From contig CM073202.1 in NCBI GenBank assembly GCA_037042915.1, forward strand, positions 806,001 through 870,000: a DNA stretch of 64,000 nt, in the 5' to 3' direction. The stretch is from Auricularia sp. M13. Taxonomy: Eukaryota; Basidiomycota; Agaricomycetes; Auriculariales; Auriculariaceae. The position numbers and the translations under genes are program-made. A model generated the notes under the pieces. It was not told the origin of the DNA. It worked only from the letters and a program-made list of their open reading frames with translations, and searched no databases. Of the stretch, positions 19,556-31,992 are shown piece by piece. How positions within the stretch are numbered: the stretch's first letter is position 1; each line of letters opens with the position of its first letter.

Positions 19556-22375
19556 TTAGGCCATAGCAAGGAAAGTTTCTAGTTCTGAGACGCGCCATCT
19601 AGCCATTGTAGTCTCACCTAACAGTGTGAGCGTGCGTAGGGTCGCACATGCGTCGTCCCCGAGTCCAGAGGTGATGAACTTATTCTGAAAGCGACGTAGA
19701 ACTAACATGTTGTTCATGGAGACCACTCTGCTGAGCATGACATACAGAGATTCGCGTCGACGGGCGGACGATAGATCCAGAATGGCGTATTGAAGAGTCC
19801 GGCCCTGGCTTTTGTAATCCGTATAAGAATAAGCGGGCAACAAGGGAACTTGATAGCGTACGACGTTCATGCTGGACTGATTCTTACGACGAACTTTGAA
19901 ATATCGAGCGTCCGGGAAGATTGGTACCACGCCCGCCGCAAGATCCGGATACTGCAAAATGGAACCCGCCACATGGACAAGAACGCAAAGAAGATAACGC
20001 TCACCGTCTGGGGCTGTATCGTATATGATACGTTGTACTGTGCCCTCTGCGCCGTTGACAATGCCGCCTCGCGTCACTATGTTCAATAGTATCATAACCT
20101 TCATACCGATCACCAACGGCAAGTGTCCCAATCTATCCCCCGTTTCTGAGGAGGACTTTTTCAGTACACGAGCGCGGTCTTTCGTTGGAAGGAGCTGACC
20201 GTGAGCACGATCAATGGCAACGTATTCAGCGTAAGATTGCCCTGTCCTGGCTGCGAAGCGTTTAACAGCGTTCTTGTTCCAATTATCTCTAACGAGCTTG
20301 TCAGCAGTAATCAAGGGAGCTTCCAAAAACTGAGGAACCATACTTGCCACACCTAGAACCCGCTTCCGAAGCTGGTCACAGTCGTTGTCAGTCGCGACCC
20401 CTTGCGCAACCCTTTCCACTAGGGATTGATATTCAGGATCATCTTTCTGTCTATAATTCTCACGTAAAACGACAACATCCGTCAGTTTACCCCAAAGAGA
20501 GCGACCGTAATTTAAGAGCTGACCTTGCACAGTAGCCGGACTAGGATCGTTGGCTGCAGGTAGACTCCATGAAGCTTTATCACCCACTGGCGGTAACTGA
20601 CGGGGATCTCCAATGAATACAACATTCAGACCTCCGAAAGCAGCATCGTTGCCGAGTATAAGCTGCAGGCGCTGGCTGATTTTGGCGAGCATCCGCGCGC
20701 CCACCATGGAGACCTCGTCGATGATCAGGTATCGCACCTTGCGCCACATAAGCTGCAGTAGCTCCAGAAGTTCACTTCTTAGATGAAGGATGTGCAGCTT
20801 CAGAAGCGCATGTAATGTTTCAGCGCGAATAACGAAAGACGCAATACCCGTCGGAGCTGCTTTTTTGAGCTCCGCTAACGCGCCAACCAACGCAAAGAAG
20901 TCGTCCCATGCTCGAACTACATGACTCTTTCCCGTACCTCCGCTGCCGACGAGAAACATGACAAGTTGATCAGTGCTCGAGGCAAGTCGGTGATTTACCA
21001 CAATGCCGAACGCAGCGCGCTGCTCGCGATTAAATCCGAACCGACGTACCACATCTGCTGCGATGCGAGCAGCATCGTCGGCGTCAATATCTTCTTCCTG
21101 TAACTGGACTTTCCGTACCCGTTCGGGATCCAAAAACCAGGCGTGCACTCTTTCTGCCTCGGCCTCGACGTCAAGATCTATAGCTTCATCACCGTCATCT
21201 TCCCCACCCTGACTCCACATGGGCATCTCTGCCTTTAGCCGAGCAGTCTGCGACTTGAAATTATCTAAATCTATCAACGCTTTCTCACTGGCAGCCTCAG
21301 CGGAATCGACAATATTGTCTGTTCGGGACACCGACGTACCAACCTGCGACAAAGCTCTGTCGACGGCGTCTCTAGCCTTTTCCGCTTTCTGCATACTGAG
21401 ACGACTTAGTATTACTTCACCATCGTCGTCGTTATTTGTTGCTGGAGAACCGTCTTCTCCGCCTACGAGGCCAATAAGACCGGGATGATGCTCGTTGAGC
21501 CACTGCGACAGGTCATTGTCGTCCTGCTGTCGAGCGCTAGCCAGGGCTTTGTCAAACACTTCCTCACTTATAATGTCATGGAAAATAACACCATTACGTC
21601 TCAACTCGCGATACGCATCGCTTGCATCCTTGCATTCGTGGCTGGAGGCAAAATTACGCATCACGTTTATACTGTGCTGATCAAATGAGTAAGACGAAAA
21701 GGCTTGCTGCCAAGTGTGGTCAGTAGCCTTTAGATCTTCAAACACCCTCCAAGGCTTAAACAGGATCAACATCGCCTTGCAATAATCGGCGTATTGATCC
21801 GGACGGTCGCGTCTGGGAAGGGTCGGCCCCACAATGCACGGAGTCGCAGCGCGCTCCCGCAGGCGAACTACTTTTGTCAAGAAATTAGGATGTTCTGAGA
21901 GGAAGGGTACCCGGGGTGTGGCGCGTGAGTTATCCGTTCGAGTGCTTCCAGTGCGGATCTGCTCTCTGGACACGGTTGTCGATGTAGTGCACGCAAAAAA
22001 CAGTACAAGCCCATGGTTTGCAAAGCATCGCCTCTGAAACGATAATCGTCCAGCTGTGTCGAAGGAGGTCGCTTGGACCCGTCAAAATCAACGTTCTCCT
22101 CGTCAACAGCTCCGCGACGATGAATGTTGTCCGGAGCGACAGTTTCAAGGCCAGTGTCAGAGCGAACTTCTAGCTCTCGTGCACCTACCCATCTCCATAT
22201 CCCACCCCATATGACTGTTACGAAAATATCACTGGTATAATGATCGGAAACACCTTTCCGTACAAAAAATAGTGCAGCCTCCTGTGCTGAAATTTCCCGA
22301 CAAGCCATCAGCGCATTACATGCACGCGAAAGAAACCGTACGCCATGTTCGACGGAGTCGTAATCAGCATCGCGA
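19556..22375 (-). CDS. Helitron Rep/helicase, C-terminal half (Pif1-like helicase)
   Basis: Superfamily 1B helicase motifs occur in order: QRAAFGIV, Walker A GSGGTGKSH, APTGIA, Walker B IIDEVSM, GDPRQLPPV, ENYRQ, IVNGAEGTV, TDYKSQGRT and a terminal VMLSRV. It unwinds DNA for rolling-circle transposition. Upstream, the part next to the retroelement (about 22375-21950) carries the linker typical of Helitrons (HYTSDIFVTVIWGG, TMGLYCFLRALH), then VPFLSEHPNF and FKPWR. Between about 21973 and 21877 the reading shifts by one frame, so the linker and the helicase are not in a single uninterrupted frame here. This is either a frameshift or an unrecognised intron. With the retroelement insertion the copy cannot make full-length protein. 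Confidence 0.85.
22372..22375. repeat. 4-bp target duplication of the LTR retrotransposon, left copy
   Basis: GCGA immediately before TGATCGGG. The same four bases follow the right LTR at 36598-36601. Confidence 0.7.
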
Positions 22376-23944
22376 TGATCGGGCAGAAATTGACACGCCG
22401 GAAAAATCGCGTCCCTCTCAAGATAAAGGCGACATAGCAAGACACAATACAAACTCGAATACAGTACTACCACACATCCCGACAACAACGAAGACCGCAA
22501 ATCAACAAGAACAGCATCCCGAAATGGAACACGCGACGCACACCGGCAAGACCCGACATCTCTCCAGCATGGACAACTTGGCGACAACGGCTCGGCAACC
22601 ACAATCCCTTCTATTGGGCCTCAAGCACGACTCCCGGATTTGCCTTTCGAGACTCCCAGAGTATGCGCGAAGGACGAACGATCCGTCTCTAAGAGCAGGC
22701 GAGCATGTTCCGCGTTCGCCTCCCGAAAGTGTCCCAGCACACGACCGCGTGCTACTCCGGCAAAGACACCACGACCACGAAGGTGCGCAGTCGCCCTGGC
22801 TGCGAAGGAATATTCTCGAAGCCGCTGTCTCCGGTTCCAAGGGATCACCAGCAACCGAGAACGATCCTGACTCATTCACCCAAAATCGTTATCGGCACCT
22901 GCGCATTCGCGAACACGTCACCCGCTGCGACCTCGGACCATATCCAGACCAGGGTCTAGGGCATCCTTCCTCTCTACTGTCCCTGAGCATGTGCACCCTG
23001 AGAAACCGGGGAAATGCGGAACACGAAACCCATACTAGGGGAATCCCGTCATCGTGATCGCAGCGCACTTTCCCACGGTCTATGGCGTCATCCAAACGGC
23101 AGGGCAGGCCGCAGCACACTTGTGGACGATCGGTAGTCTTTCCTCGGAGCAAATCCTGAATCACACGCTCACGGGATCGGCCTCTCATTGGCTCCCGAGA
23201 ATGGATTGCGCAACCCGCAGGCGCGCGCAGTCCGCATGTGACAATCGGGAACTCTTCCTATCGCATGGGCATTATCGGTACAGCTCGGGACATGGTCTTG
23301 ATTGGCTTGGCATTCTCCTGTATAAAACGCGATAGGTAGTTAGGTAGTTTTCCCTTAGCACAGCGGCTCACGAGCATCCGGCTCACCAGTAGTTCAGTAT
23401 CGCGCACTCCGGCGCCCAGTTCTCGTACTCGCACCCGTCCTCCGTTCTAGTCCGTACGCAATCGAAGTCTCAGTCACCCTCTGCCATCTCCGTTGGCCTC
23501 AAGTCCCGTTTTCCCCCTTCCCTCGGTGCGTAGTCGCGACTTCCGTGATTGCACACCATCCTCCCTCCTCCCCTACTACGACTTCTCCATCCGAACCGTG
23601 CTACTTCTGTTCGTCGCGTTCGCACGCAGTCATAGACTTCGCCAGTGCAGCGACAAAGAAAAGACGCACTCCCGTCTCACAATCCTCCTCTCCCGTGCAC
23701 CCTCTTCTCGTGGACGACTCCACACGAGTAGTCTCGAGCTCTCCGGATACGAATTCGGGTTCCCCCTCGTCTTCGTGATCCTCACTCGGGTTTTGATCAT
23801 ACACACTCGAGACCATTTCCCCGTTTCACCCCTACCTCTATATCTATTCTCTCGTGTGTTGGGTATACTCCACCCACCCACCCTTTTGATCTGCGGCTCC
23901 TCCCTACTCCTGGATTCATTGTCTTAGTCTTCCCTGGCTGTTCA
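22376..23944 (+). repeat. Left LTR of the Ty3/gypsy element
   Basis: 1,569 bp, identical by eye to 35029-36597. It contains an ATTGGCT box (about 23301) and TATAAAA (23321-23327), a plausible promoter. The small open frames in it recur unchanged in the right LTR and are not genes. Confidence 0.9.
23321..23327 (+). promoter_or_regulatory. TATA box in the left LTR
   Basis: TATAAAA with an ATTGGCT (CCAAT-type, inverted) box about 20 bp upstream. The same pair is in the right LTR at 35974-35980. It probably directs element transcription. Confidence 0.5.
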
Positions 23945-24344
23945 GCGACCGACAATGTAAGAAGGATCCTTATTCTCAGGATTGCGGATACGCTCGACGA
24001 GCTTGGCGAGTGCAGCAAAAGCTTCATCGGTGGGAAGGTTGTCCTTAGTGATATAGTCGGTAACGTAATATGTCAAAGCTTTTGCCGCTTCGCCGGAGCC
24101 GATAAACTTGACATCGTTATTACAACGCGCAAGCATGGACAGAACAGGGTTGTGCTGATTGATATCTGGATGCCACCGTCTCAACAGAATAGATCCGCTA
24201 GCAGAGTCCAAGATAGTCTCTGCACGCGTCAGGCCATTTATTCGCATGCGGCAGAGAGAAGGATCTCCTATTTGACCGGGTTTCAGGTATTTCCAGCATG
24301 TTTTGTTATGAGTGTGATAATGTGATTCATACGTAACCTGCAAG
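23945..24344 (-). repeat. Displaced duplicate of Helitron sequence behind the left LTR
   Basis: These 400 bp repeat 36598-36997, the Helitron DNA that flanks the right LTR, including the YYVTDYITK segment. They are followed by a second copy of the last 36 bp of the LTR (24345-24380) before the internal region starts. The combined block 22376-24345 matches 35029-36998 over 1,970 bp at a constant offset of 12,653. Confidence 0.85.
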
Positions 24345-24380
24345 CCTGGATTCATTGTCTTAGTCTTCCCTGGCTGTTCA

Positions 24381-24813
24381 AAGTGGTGACCACTGCAGGG
24401 AGTCTTTGAACTAGTCTTACAAACGGTTCAGGCTCCCTGTTTATCCCTTTCACACACCCCCACCACTTACTTGCGTCGAGATTGCGACGGCTTCACCTGG
24501 TCCTGCCGCACGAACTCGTCCTCGTGTTCGCCAAGCAACCATTCCTGTTGCCTCAACATCATCACTCACGCAAGCGAACCCCCATACATCTACATCGGTT
24601 TCCTTACCATTTTCCCCCCCTTCTTCCCTCTCTTCTCTCACCCTCTCGGAACGAGACCCTGAGTCGGAACCCGAGTTTCATTCCTCACGTTCGCGAGAAG
24701 ATTCAGATCAAGACGTCGCACCCCGTCGTTCTCGATTTGCTTCACTTGCACCACGCACTCCATCACCTGTCAATCGCATACCTCTCGCAGAAGAACATCC
24801 GTACTTCCAAGAG
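24381..24813 (+). other. 5' leader of the Ty3/gypsy element
   Basis: Non-coding stretch from the second LTR end to gag. TGGTGACCACTGC at 24384 is a candidate primer-binding site because it starts TGG a few bases after the LTR. The rest is C/T-rich. Confidence 0.45.
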
Positions 24814-27150
24814 ATGGACGATGACGGAAACCCCCCCAACCCGCCAGGCAATCCAGAAATGGAAGCGGCCTTCGGCAACCTACTGTTCACGTTCATGCAG
24901 CGTGCAGTACAGAACCTTCCCGCTGTGCCCCCAGGCCAGCAAGCTCCAGCCGCTCAACAAGCACGCGTTCCCCTCCCGTACCCAGACGAGAAGGGCGCGC
25001 CGTGATTTGACGGTGACCCATACAAAATCGGGACCTTCCTCGAGACGTTCGAAAATCGGGCGCGACTAGCCGCGATTGGAGCCGACCGATGGAAGAAGGT
25101 TGTGGTTGATTATGTCAACCGTGACACGCGCAATCAGTGGATGCAACTCGAAGAGTTCGGTGATAACTCTACCTGGGAAGAGTTTAAGGCTCAAGTGTTG
25201 CGCGCGTATCCCGAGAACGGTACCATCAAGGAGTATACGTTCGAGGAGCTGAAGGAGAAGATAGATACCTGGAAGGGACGCTCGCTGCGCTCCCCCGAGG
25301 ATGTCAATCGGTATACCCGAGAGTTCAACGCTTGTCAAAAGTCGTTGCAGCGTCAGGGCATCGTGCACCAAAAGCAAGAGCTCTACCTGTCGGCCTTTAC
25401 AGCAGAAGAACGCGGGCGTATCGAGAGATGCCTTGAGTGGAAGTTTCCCGACCAGCACTATCACGAACTCGAGATTGATGACATTGCGGACGCGGTTCGC
25501 TTCCTGGCAAAAAACTCGATCGCTGAGATGCCGGGCGCGATTAAACTCGCGTACTCGCCGATTGCGATTGATTCGCGCGAGGTCTCAGTGTCGGTGCAGC
25601 CCCCGGCAGCCGTCAAACGCGAAGGTCCCGATGATCGCCTGATCGCGAGTGTCGCACAGCTCATCGAGGAAAAGTTGGAAGCGCGACTTGGCCCGGCTCG
25701 ACCAGTGCATAATCACACGCACGCAACAGGCCCTAGCGGGTATACCGCGGGAAGATTTGGTCCTCCCCGAACGGGTGATACCACCTCCCGGATTGGACAC
25801 GACCGTTGTCTATTCTGTGACGAATCGGGACACATGATGCGTCAATGCCCCATGCGTCAGGAATACCTGAATGCGGGAAAGATAACGGAAGATCCATTGG
25901 GAAGGATGGTATTCCCAGGCGGACTGATGATTCCGGGTCCTCGCGAGAAGCCCATTCGCAAGCGTATTGACGAGTACTGGGAGGCTCAGGCACGGTCGCA
26001 CTACTACGATTCCGTGATGCTGTTGGACGGCGACGTTGACCCAGTCAATTACGAAGACGACCAGTTGCTCCCCGAGGAACGCGAGTACCAAGCGTTTCTT
26101 ATGATGCGCGAACAAGTGCACAACTACGAGACCACTGGGCGCTTTCGACCGAGCAATAAGAAGTTCGATGGTGTAGAACTTCCGGCACGACGCTGGGGGC
26201 CAGCCTCGCAGCAGAAGAACACGGAACGGGTACCCGGAATCCTCCCCGTCCCGGCAGCTGCTCGCGCCAGCACTCCCGTCAGTCAACAAGCTCCGCCTCA
26301 ACGCGCACCAGAGAGGCCGGCCGATCTGCAGGTCCCAATTCCACTCGACGAGGTAGCTCGCAAACACGCCGACCTGACCAAGAAAGCCGCAGACAAGATG
26401 GAAGAAGCCGGCGTGACATTTCGTAACAAGGCTCCCGCAACCGACGATTCGATGGCCGAACAACTGTTCACGCGCGTACTCGAGCTTCCAATTACGGCAA
26501 CGATTCGGGAACTGCTCGCGACTTCAGGAGACATCCGCCGCTTGGCACAGAAGTACACTACGACGAGGCGAACTCCTGTAAGCGAAGTACATATCATCGA
26601 CCAGGACGACGGCGATGACGGCGACGTCAATGACGTGTTTCAAGTCGTTGCGTGGGAACAATCGCTGCAGCGGACGCCTTCGGGAGACTTCGCGGCGCAC
26701 GAGTCGCTACCGTTGATGGTCATCACCGCCGACATCGAAGGAGTCCCCATCGAGACAATCATCGACACAGGGTCGACTATCTGCTGCATGAGTGATCGCG
26801 TATGGAGGAAGATTGGCTCACCCGTGTACTCAGAAAAGTCAACCAACATGCGCGACGCGAATGGCAACGTAGCCGGCACCTTGGGCGCGATTGTCGACCA
26901 AGAAGTCATCATCGGAGGACTCAAGTTCTTCATCACCATACACGTCGTCCCGAACGCGCCATTCAGTCTCATTCTCGGAACACCCTTCTGCGCAATCGCC
27001 TCGATCAAAATCTCGTACCGCCCTTCGTCCGAAATGGTGCTCAAAATCACCGACCCGAATACGGACAAGACTGTGCTTATTCCCGGATCCGCCAAACCGC
27101 GCCGCGCTGTCGCGTTCGCGCGCACTGAAGACTCGCCTAAGGATTTTTGA
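24814..27150 (+). other. gag and protease region of the Ty3/gypsy element
   Basis: Order: acidic Pro-rich start (MDDDGNPPNPPGNPE); a capsid-like helical region (FLETFENRARLAAIG, YTREFNACQKSLQRQG); a CCHC zinc knuckle (CLFCDESGHMMRQC); a Gln/Pro-rich linker; and an aspartic protease with IDTGST and the flap-side ILGTPF. The layout is that of fungal Ty3/gypsy Gag. Protease is at the C-terminal end of this frame rather than at the start of pol, as in several fungal lineages. The region is treated as a fossil and is part of a nearly whole element. Confidence 0.85.
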
Positions 27151-28432
27151 TGCGGAGAGAACGCGCCTCTCCGTTCCGCAATATACAACCCCTGTTCTTC
27201 TATGATCGTCTTGTGGGCGTTTCGCAAGATGTTCGCGAAAGGTTCAAGGACCCTGTCATCCTTGCGATGTTTGGGTTCACGCTGCTAATGTCACTTCCCA
27301 AAGAGTTAGTTCCCGCTTGGGTTCGCGCTCTTGTTCTCGGGATTGCGGCAGGACACGCGGGTACCTTGGTTCTTCAGCAGCCGGAGACGGCTGCGAAGAT
27401 AGAAGAAGTTGTGGAGGACAAAAACCCTCGGCAACGTCGACGGTCGCGCAGAGGTCGCAAGAGAGGTAAAGCAAGTGTACTAACCACCCCGACCAATGAT
27501 GACCCCTCTGAGGGAGGGGATGGTGTACAAGAAGCTTATCCCGACGAGCGACTTCTCGAGAACCGACTCCGGTATCTCTACGGCTTTGGATTCACGGAAC
27601 AAAACGGCAACGGACACGGGACGGCCCAAACAATGCTCATAGAGGATCTGCCTAACCCAGAAACGGAAGGCAAATCGGACGATCAGCCTCAAGATCAGCA
27701 ACACGCAATTACGATGACATCCACGACCATTCCGATTGAGGTCTACACGCTCGATTCGGACAATCGGTTTGCGCAGCCAAGACCATACATCTTTCTCCTC
27801 AATGAAGATGGCACCCGAGTCGTCCCGCGAACGGAAGAAGACACGTGGGAACACGACGAAGACTTCGCTATGACGGTAACACTGACGATCGGCGACGACG
27901 CGCACTTTGCAATGCCTCCACGACCAGTCAAAACGGTACCGCCGCTACGATTGTCACGTGACGCGCGCAGCTTTCGGCACCCGCAAGCTATTCCCATGGG
28001 CGTCAGCGAACTCGAGTTTCCGTCACGCAAACCGGCTGGCATTGACACTGGCATCTTCGCGACTGTCTTTAACGTGATGGAACGGAGACAGCCGAAGGGC
28101 GAAGACAAACAGCGACCGGGAACGCGGCAGGACTCGGACGGAGGCCCTACAAGTCCGCGTTACTCAAGGTACACCCGCAGAACGCTCCGATGCCAGAGGA
28201 ATACCGGATAGTACGACGACGACCGTCTGATCCGCTGATGACCTTGCCAGTAATCGGCGCCAAACCCGCGGATTTCGTGCCCACGGCATATATGACGACG
28301 GAACGAATGGCCGGTTTCAAGATTGAGGACTCTGCGCATTTGTGGGACGAGGAAAAGAAGCTGTTCAAAGCTATCGTCGCTGCCAATGAAACCGCGTTTG
28401 CATGGACAGAGGCGGAACGAGGTCGCTTTTGA
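27147..28432 (+). other. Linker region between protease and reverse transcriptase
   Basis: The frame overlaps the preceding one by a few bases. An early hydrophobic stretch (MFGFTLLMSLPKELVPAWVR) is followed by a basic segment (RRRSRRGRKRGK) and a long acidic or mixed part. The end (VPTAYMTTERMAG, ETAFAWTEAERGRF) leads into the reverse transcriptase. I recognise no separate domain. Confidence 0.55.
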
Positions 28433-28462
28433 TCAGACTACTTCCCGCCTGTCAAACTCGCC

Positions 28463-31400
28463 GTGCTTCCGCATGTGCCATGGACCAAACGTCATGTGCC
28501 GATACCACCCTCTATTCGCGACAGTCTCATCGAGCTGTTAAAGGAGAAGATCAAAGCCGGCGTATATGAAGAGTGCAACTCCTCGTATCGCAACAGTTGG
28601 TTCTGCGTCGTGAAGAAAGATGGCAAGAGTCTTCGCATAGTGCATGATTTGCAGCCGCTTAACGAGCATACCATTCGGGATGCGGGTCTCATTCCCCAGC
28701 CTGATGAGTTCTCGGAAGAGTGCGCGGGATTTACGCTATTGTCGGTACTCGACCTATTCTCATCTTACGACCAGCAACTGATTGATGAGGCTTACCGTGA
28801 CCTGACGGCGTTTCAAACACCTGTCGGGGTACTACGGAATGTTGGATTGCCAATGGGGTACACGAACTCAGTTCCCATTCAGCAAGCAAACGTAACCTTC
28901 ATCCTGCTCGACGAGATTCCGCGATTCGCGAACTGCTTTATCGACGACGTTGTCGGGAAAGGCTCGCGGTCGTACTACAAAAACGACGACGGGACGTACC
29001 AGACGCATCCGGACAACCCGGGAATACGGCGTTATGTATGGGAACACGCGATGACGCTAAACCGGATCCTTCATCGTTTGAAGAAGGCGGGTGCTTCCGT
29101 TTCGGGAAAGAAGGCAATCATTGCACAGCCTGAGGCAGTCATTGTGGGGTATCGTTGCAACTTCGAAGGGAGACATCCTGAGAAGGGAAACGTCAAGAAG
29201 ATACTCGACTGGCCGACGCCGCAGAATGTGACACATGTGCGCGCTTTTCTTGGGACGTGTGGCGTATCGAAACTCTGGATCAAAGACTTCGCGCGTGAGG
29301 CTCGGCCGCTGTACCAGCTCACCAAGAAGGACGCAGAATTCGAGTGGACTCCCGAGTGCGATGCAGCGATGCAGCGGCTCAAGAAGTTGGTCACGGAAGC
29401 CCCAGGACTCAAGCCGATTGACTACGCGTCATACAACGATGTCATACTCGCAGTCGACTCGTCTGTCATTGGTGTTGGCTACATTCTGCTACAACTAGGC
29501 GACGACAAGAAGCGGTACCCATCGCGGTATGGATCCATCACGTGGAACGATCGCGAAAGTCGCTATTCGCAGGCGAAACTCGAACTACATGGGCTGTTTC
29601 GATCATTAAGGGCTGTGCGCGCATACATTTATGGCGTACACTCCTTGGTGGTAGAAGTCGACGCGAAGTACATCAAGGGAATGCTCAACAACCCGGACAT
29701 GCAGCCCAACGCGACTATCAACCGTTGGATTGCGGGCGTTTTGTTGTTCAACCCGAGAATAGTGCATGTCCCTGCGACGAAACACACGGGAGCGGACGGA
29801 CTTTCACGAAGACCGGCAGCACCTGAAGACGAGGATGAGCCCGACGATGCAGACGAGTGGTTGGACAAGGCTTTGGGATTTGCGATAGAACTCGAAAACG
29901 CGCGAAGACCCGTCTTCGATCACGTGTTTGAGAGCACTCCGCGACTCGCAAAGGCGTTGGGAATTCAGCTCAACGTGCCCCAGCGGCCACGTCATCAACA
30001 GGAAGTCTTCATTCTCGACGTATACGCGACGCTGCGTAGTGGTGCGAGGACGCAACCATCCAAAGTACCCCGCGGAGAGGAGTCAGACTCCGACAAAAAC
30101 GCGCGCGAAAATGACGAAAATGAAGATTCTGGCGACGAATCTGTCTCAGGCGAGGAGGACGAACAAGAGCAGCAAGAAGGACGTCCCGCGAGTCCCGAAC
30201 ACGAAAAGGAGCAATCGCAAGAGCCAATGCAAGAGGCGAACGCGGAAACACGAATTCGGGAAATAGCAACAGAACCTGAAGGAGAAGTCAAGATTCCTAG
30301 AGGCGCAAAAGGACGAGGACGACGACGCGACAAAGAGCTACCGACCATCTTCAAGTTCCTACAGTCGGGCGACCGCGACCCGAATATGCCGCGCGACAAG
30401 TTTCACGCGTTGGTACGCAAGGCATCTCAGTATTTCGTACTTGGCGACGTACTCTACCGGCGAAGCGAAGACGGAAGGCACAAGGCAGTGGTATTCGACA
30501 ACGACAAGCGACTAGAGAAGATGAAGCTCGCGCACGACGAACTTGGGCACAAAGGATACTTTCCGGTTCGCGCACACGTGCGAGAACGGTATTTCTGGCA
30601 CGATATGGACACGGACATTCGCTGGTATCTACGCACTTGTCATCAGTGCCAGATTCGCCAATTGGGGCACCAGCGGATTCCGCAAACGGTGCCATTCGTA
30701 CCCGGCCTATTCTTCAAGTGCCACATTGACGTGATGCTCATGTCGGTAATGTCCGAAGGCAAGAAGGCGTTGGTGCAGGGCAGATGCGCGACAGCCAGCT
30801 TCCCGGAATGGAGAGCTCTCGCGAAAGTGACTGGCGTCACTCTCGGGCGATTCATTTTCGAAGAGATACTTTGCCGCTGGGGAGTTCTCGCAGAAATCGC
30901 TACCGATAACGGCGCGGACGTCGTAAAGGCAGTCGATTATCTCAGTGAGAAACACGGGATCCGTCATATTCGCATATCGGCGTACAATTCGCGAGCAAAT
31001 GGCATAGTCGAGCGCAAGCACTTTGATGTGCGCGAATCACTCATGAAGGCGTGTGGTACCGAACCACAGAAGTGGGCCTCTAAGGCACACTCAGTCTTCT
31101 GGGCGGAACGCGTGACGGTAAAGAAGCACCTCGGAATGTCACCGTATCAAATGGTACATGGATGCGAGCCCGTGCTCCCTCTCGATTTCGAACAGGCGAC
31201 CTGGCTTGTCCCGCCAATGCAACCCCCGATGACAACGGAGGAGCTTATTGCAACACGGGCGCGTCAGCTGGAGAAACGAGACGAGGACATTGCTGCGATG
31301 AGGGAACGAGTGCGGCAGTTCCGCGCAAAAGCGGCTGAGCGTATGCTCAAGAGCTATCACGGACTCAAAGCACCGGACAACATTGCGCCAGGCACGCTCG

Positions 31401-31720
31401 TACTGGTCAAGAACTCGAGAATCGAACTAGAGCACAATCGGAAACCAAAACCGAGATGGCTAGGGCCGTTTATTGTGCTCAGGAGACATTCGGGAGGATC
31501 ATACATTTGTGCGGAACTCGACTCTGCAGTAATTGTGGATCGAATTGCGGCAGCACGTGTACGCCTCTATCACGCTCGTGCAAATGTGCGTTACAACGTC
31601 AAGCAAATCGTGGAGAATACGCCGCAATACGTTTGGGAGCGGGCGAACGCGCCGCAACCAGTCGACGACGAAGAAGATGAAACCGAGCTCGACGCCGACC
31701 CCGGGACCAACGACAATTAA
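28463..31720 (+). other. pol region: reverse transcriptase, RNase H, integrase
   Basis: Reverse transcriptase motifs: IVHDLQPLNEHTI, LSVLDLFSSYDQ, GLPMGYTNSVP and the FIDDV active site. RNase H: AVDSSVIGVGYIL and EVDAKYIKGML. An acidic low-complexity linker follows. The integrase has an HH-CC zinc site (GHKGYFPV ... CHQCQ), then a core with TDNGADVV and SRANGIVERKH, and a terminal region (GTLVLVKNSRIE, PRWLGPFIV) of the GPY/F type. No chromodomain is visible. It is one long frame of about 1,085 codons, typical of a Ty3/gypsy element. Confidence 0.9.
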
Positions 31721-31992
31721 CGAAGTTCATTCATGCCAACACTCTCGGCTCGGCAAAAATATATTTATTTTCGACTTTTGTTACACTCAGTAAGTAGTTC
31801 CGGAGCCTTTTTTGCACTCATTTTTGCGTTTCAGACTTCAAGTTCACTCTGTACAACAAAGGCGAGACAAGTTCGATGTGATTGCGGGCGACTTTGGTCG
31901 CAAACGAGTACAAAAGGGGCGCGGAGGCCAATTCGGCGAAAACGACATACGGGACGCCACATGCGAAACGCGAGAAGCTACCTACGGGACAC

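Noticed and set aside
22502-23927. Set of open frames recurring at 35155-36580
   Set aside because: They are inside the two LTRs of the Ty3/gypsy element; repetition reflects LTR identity, not gene duplication.
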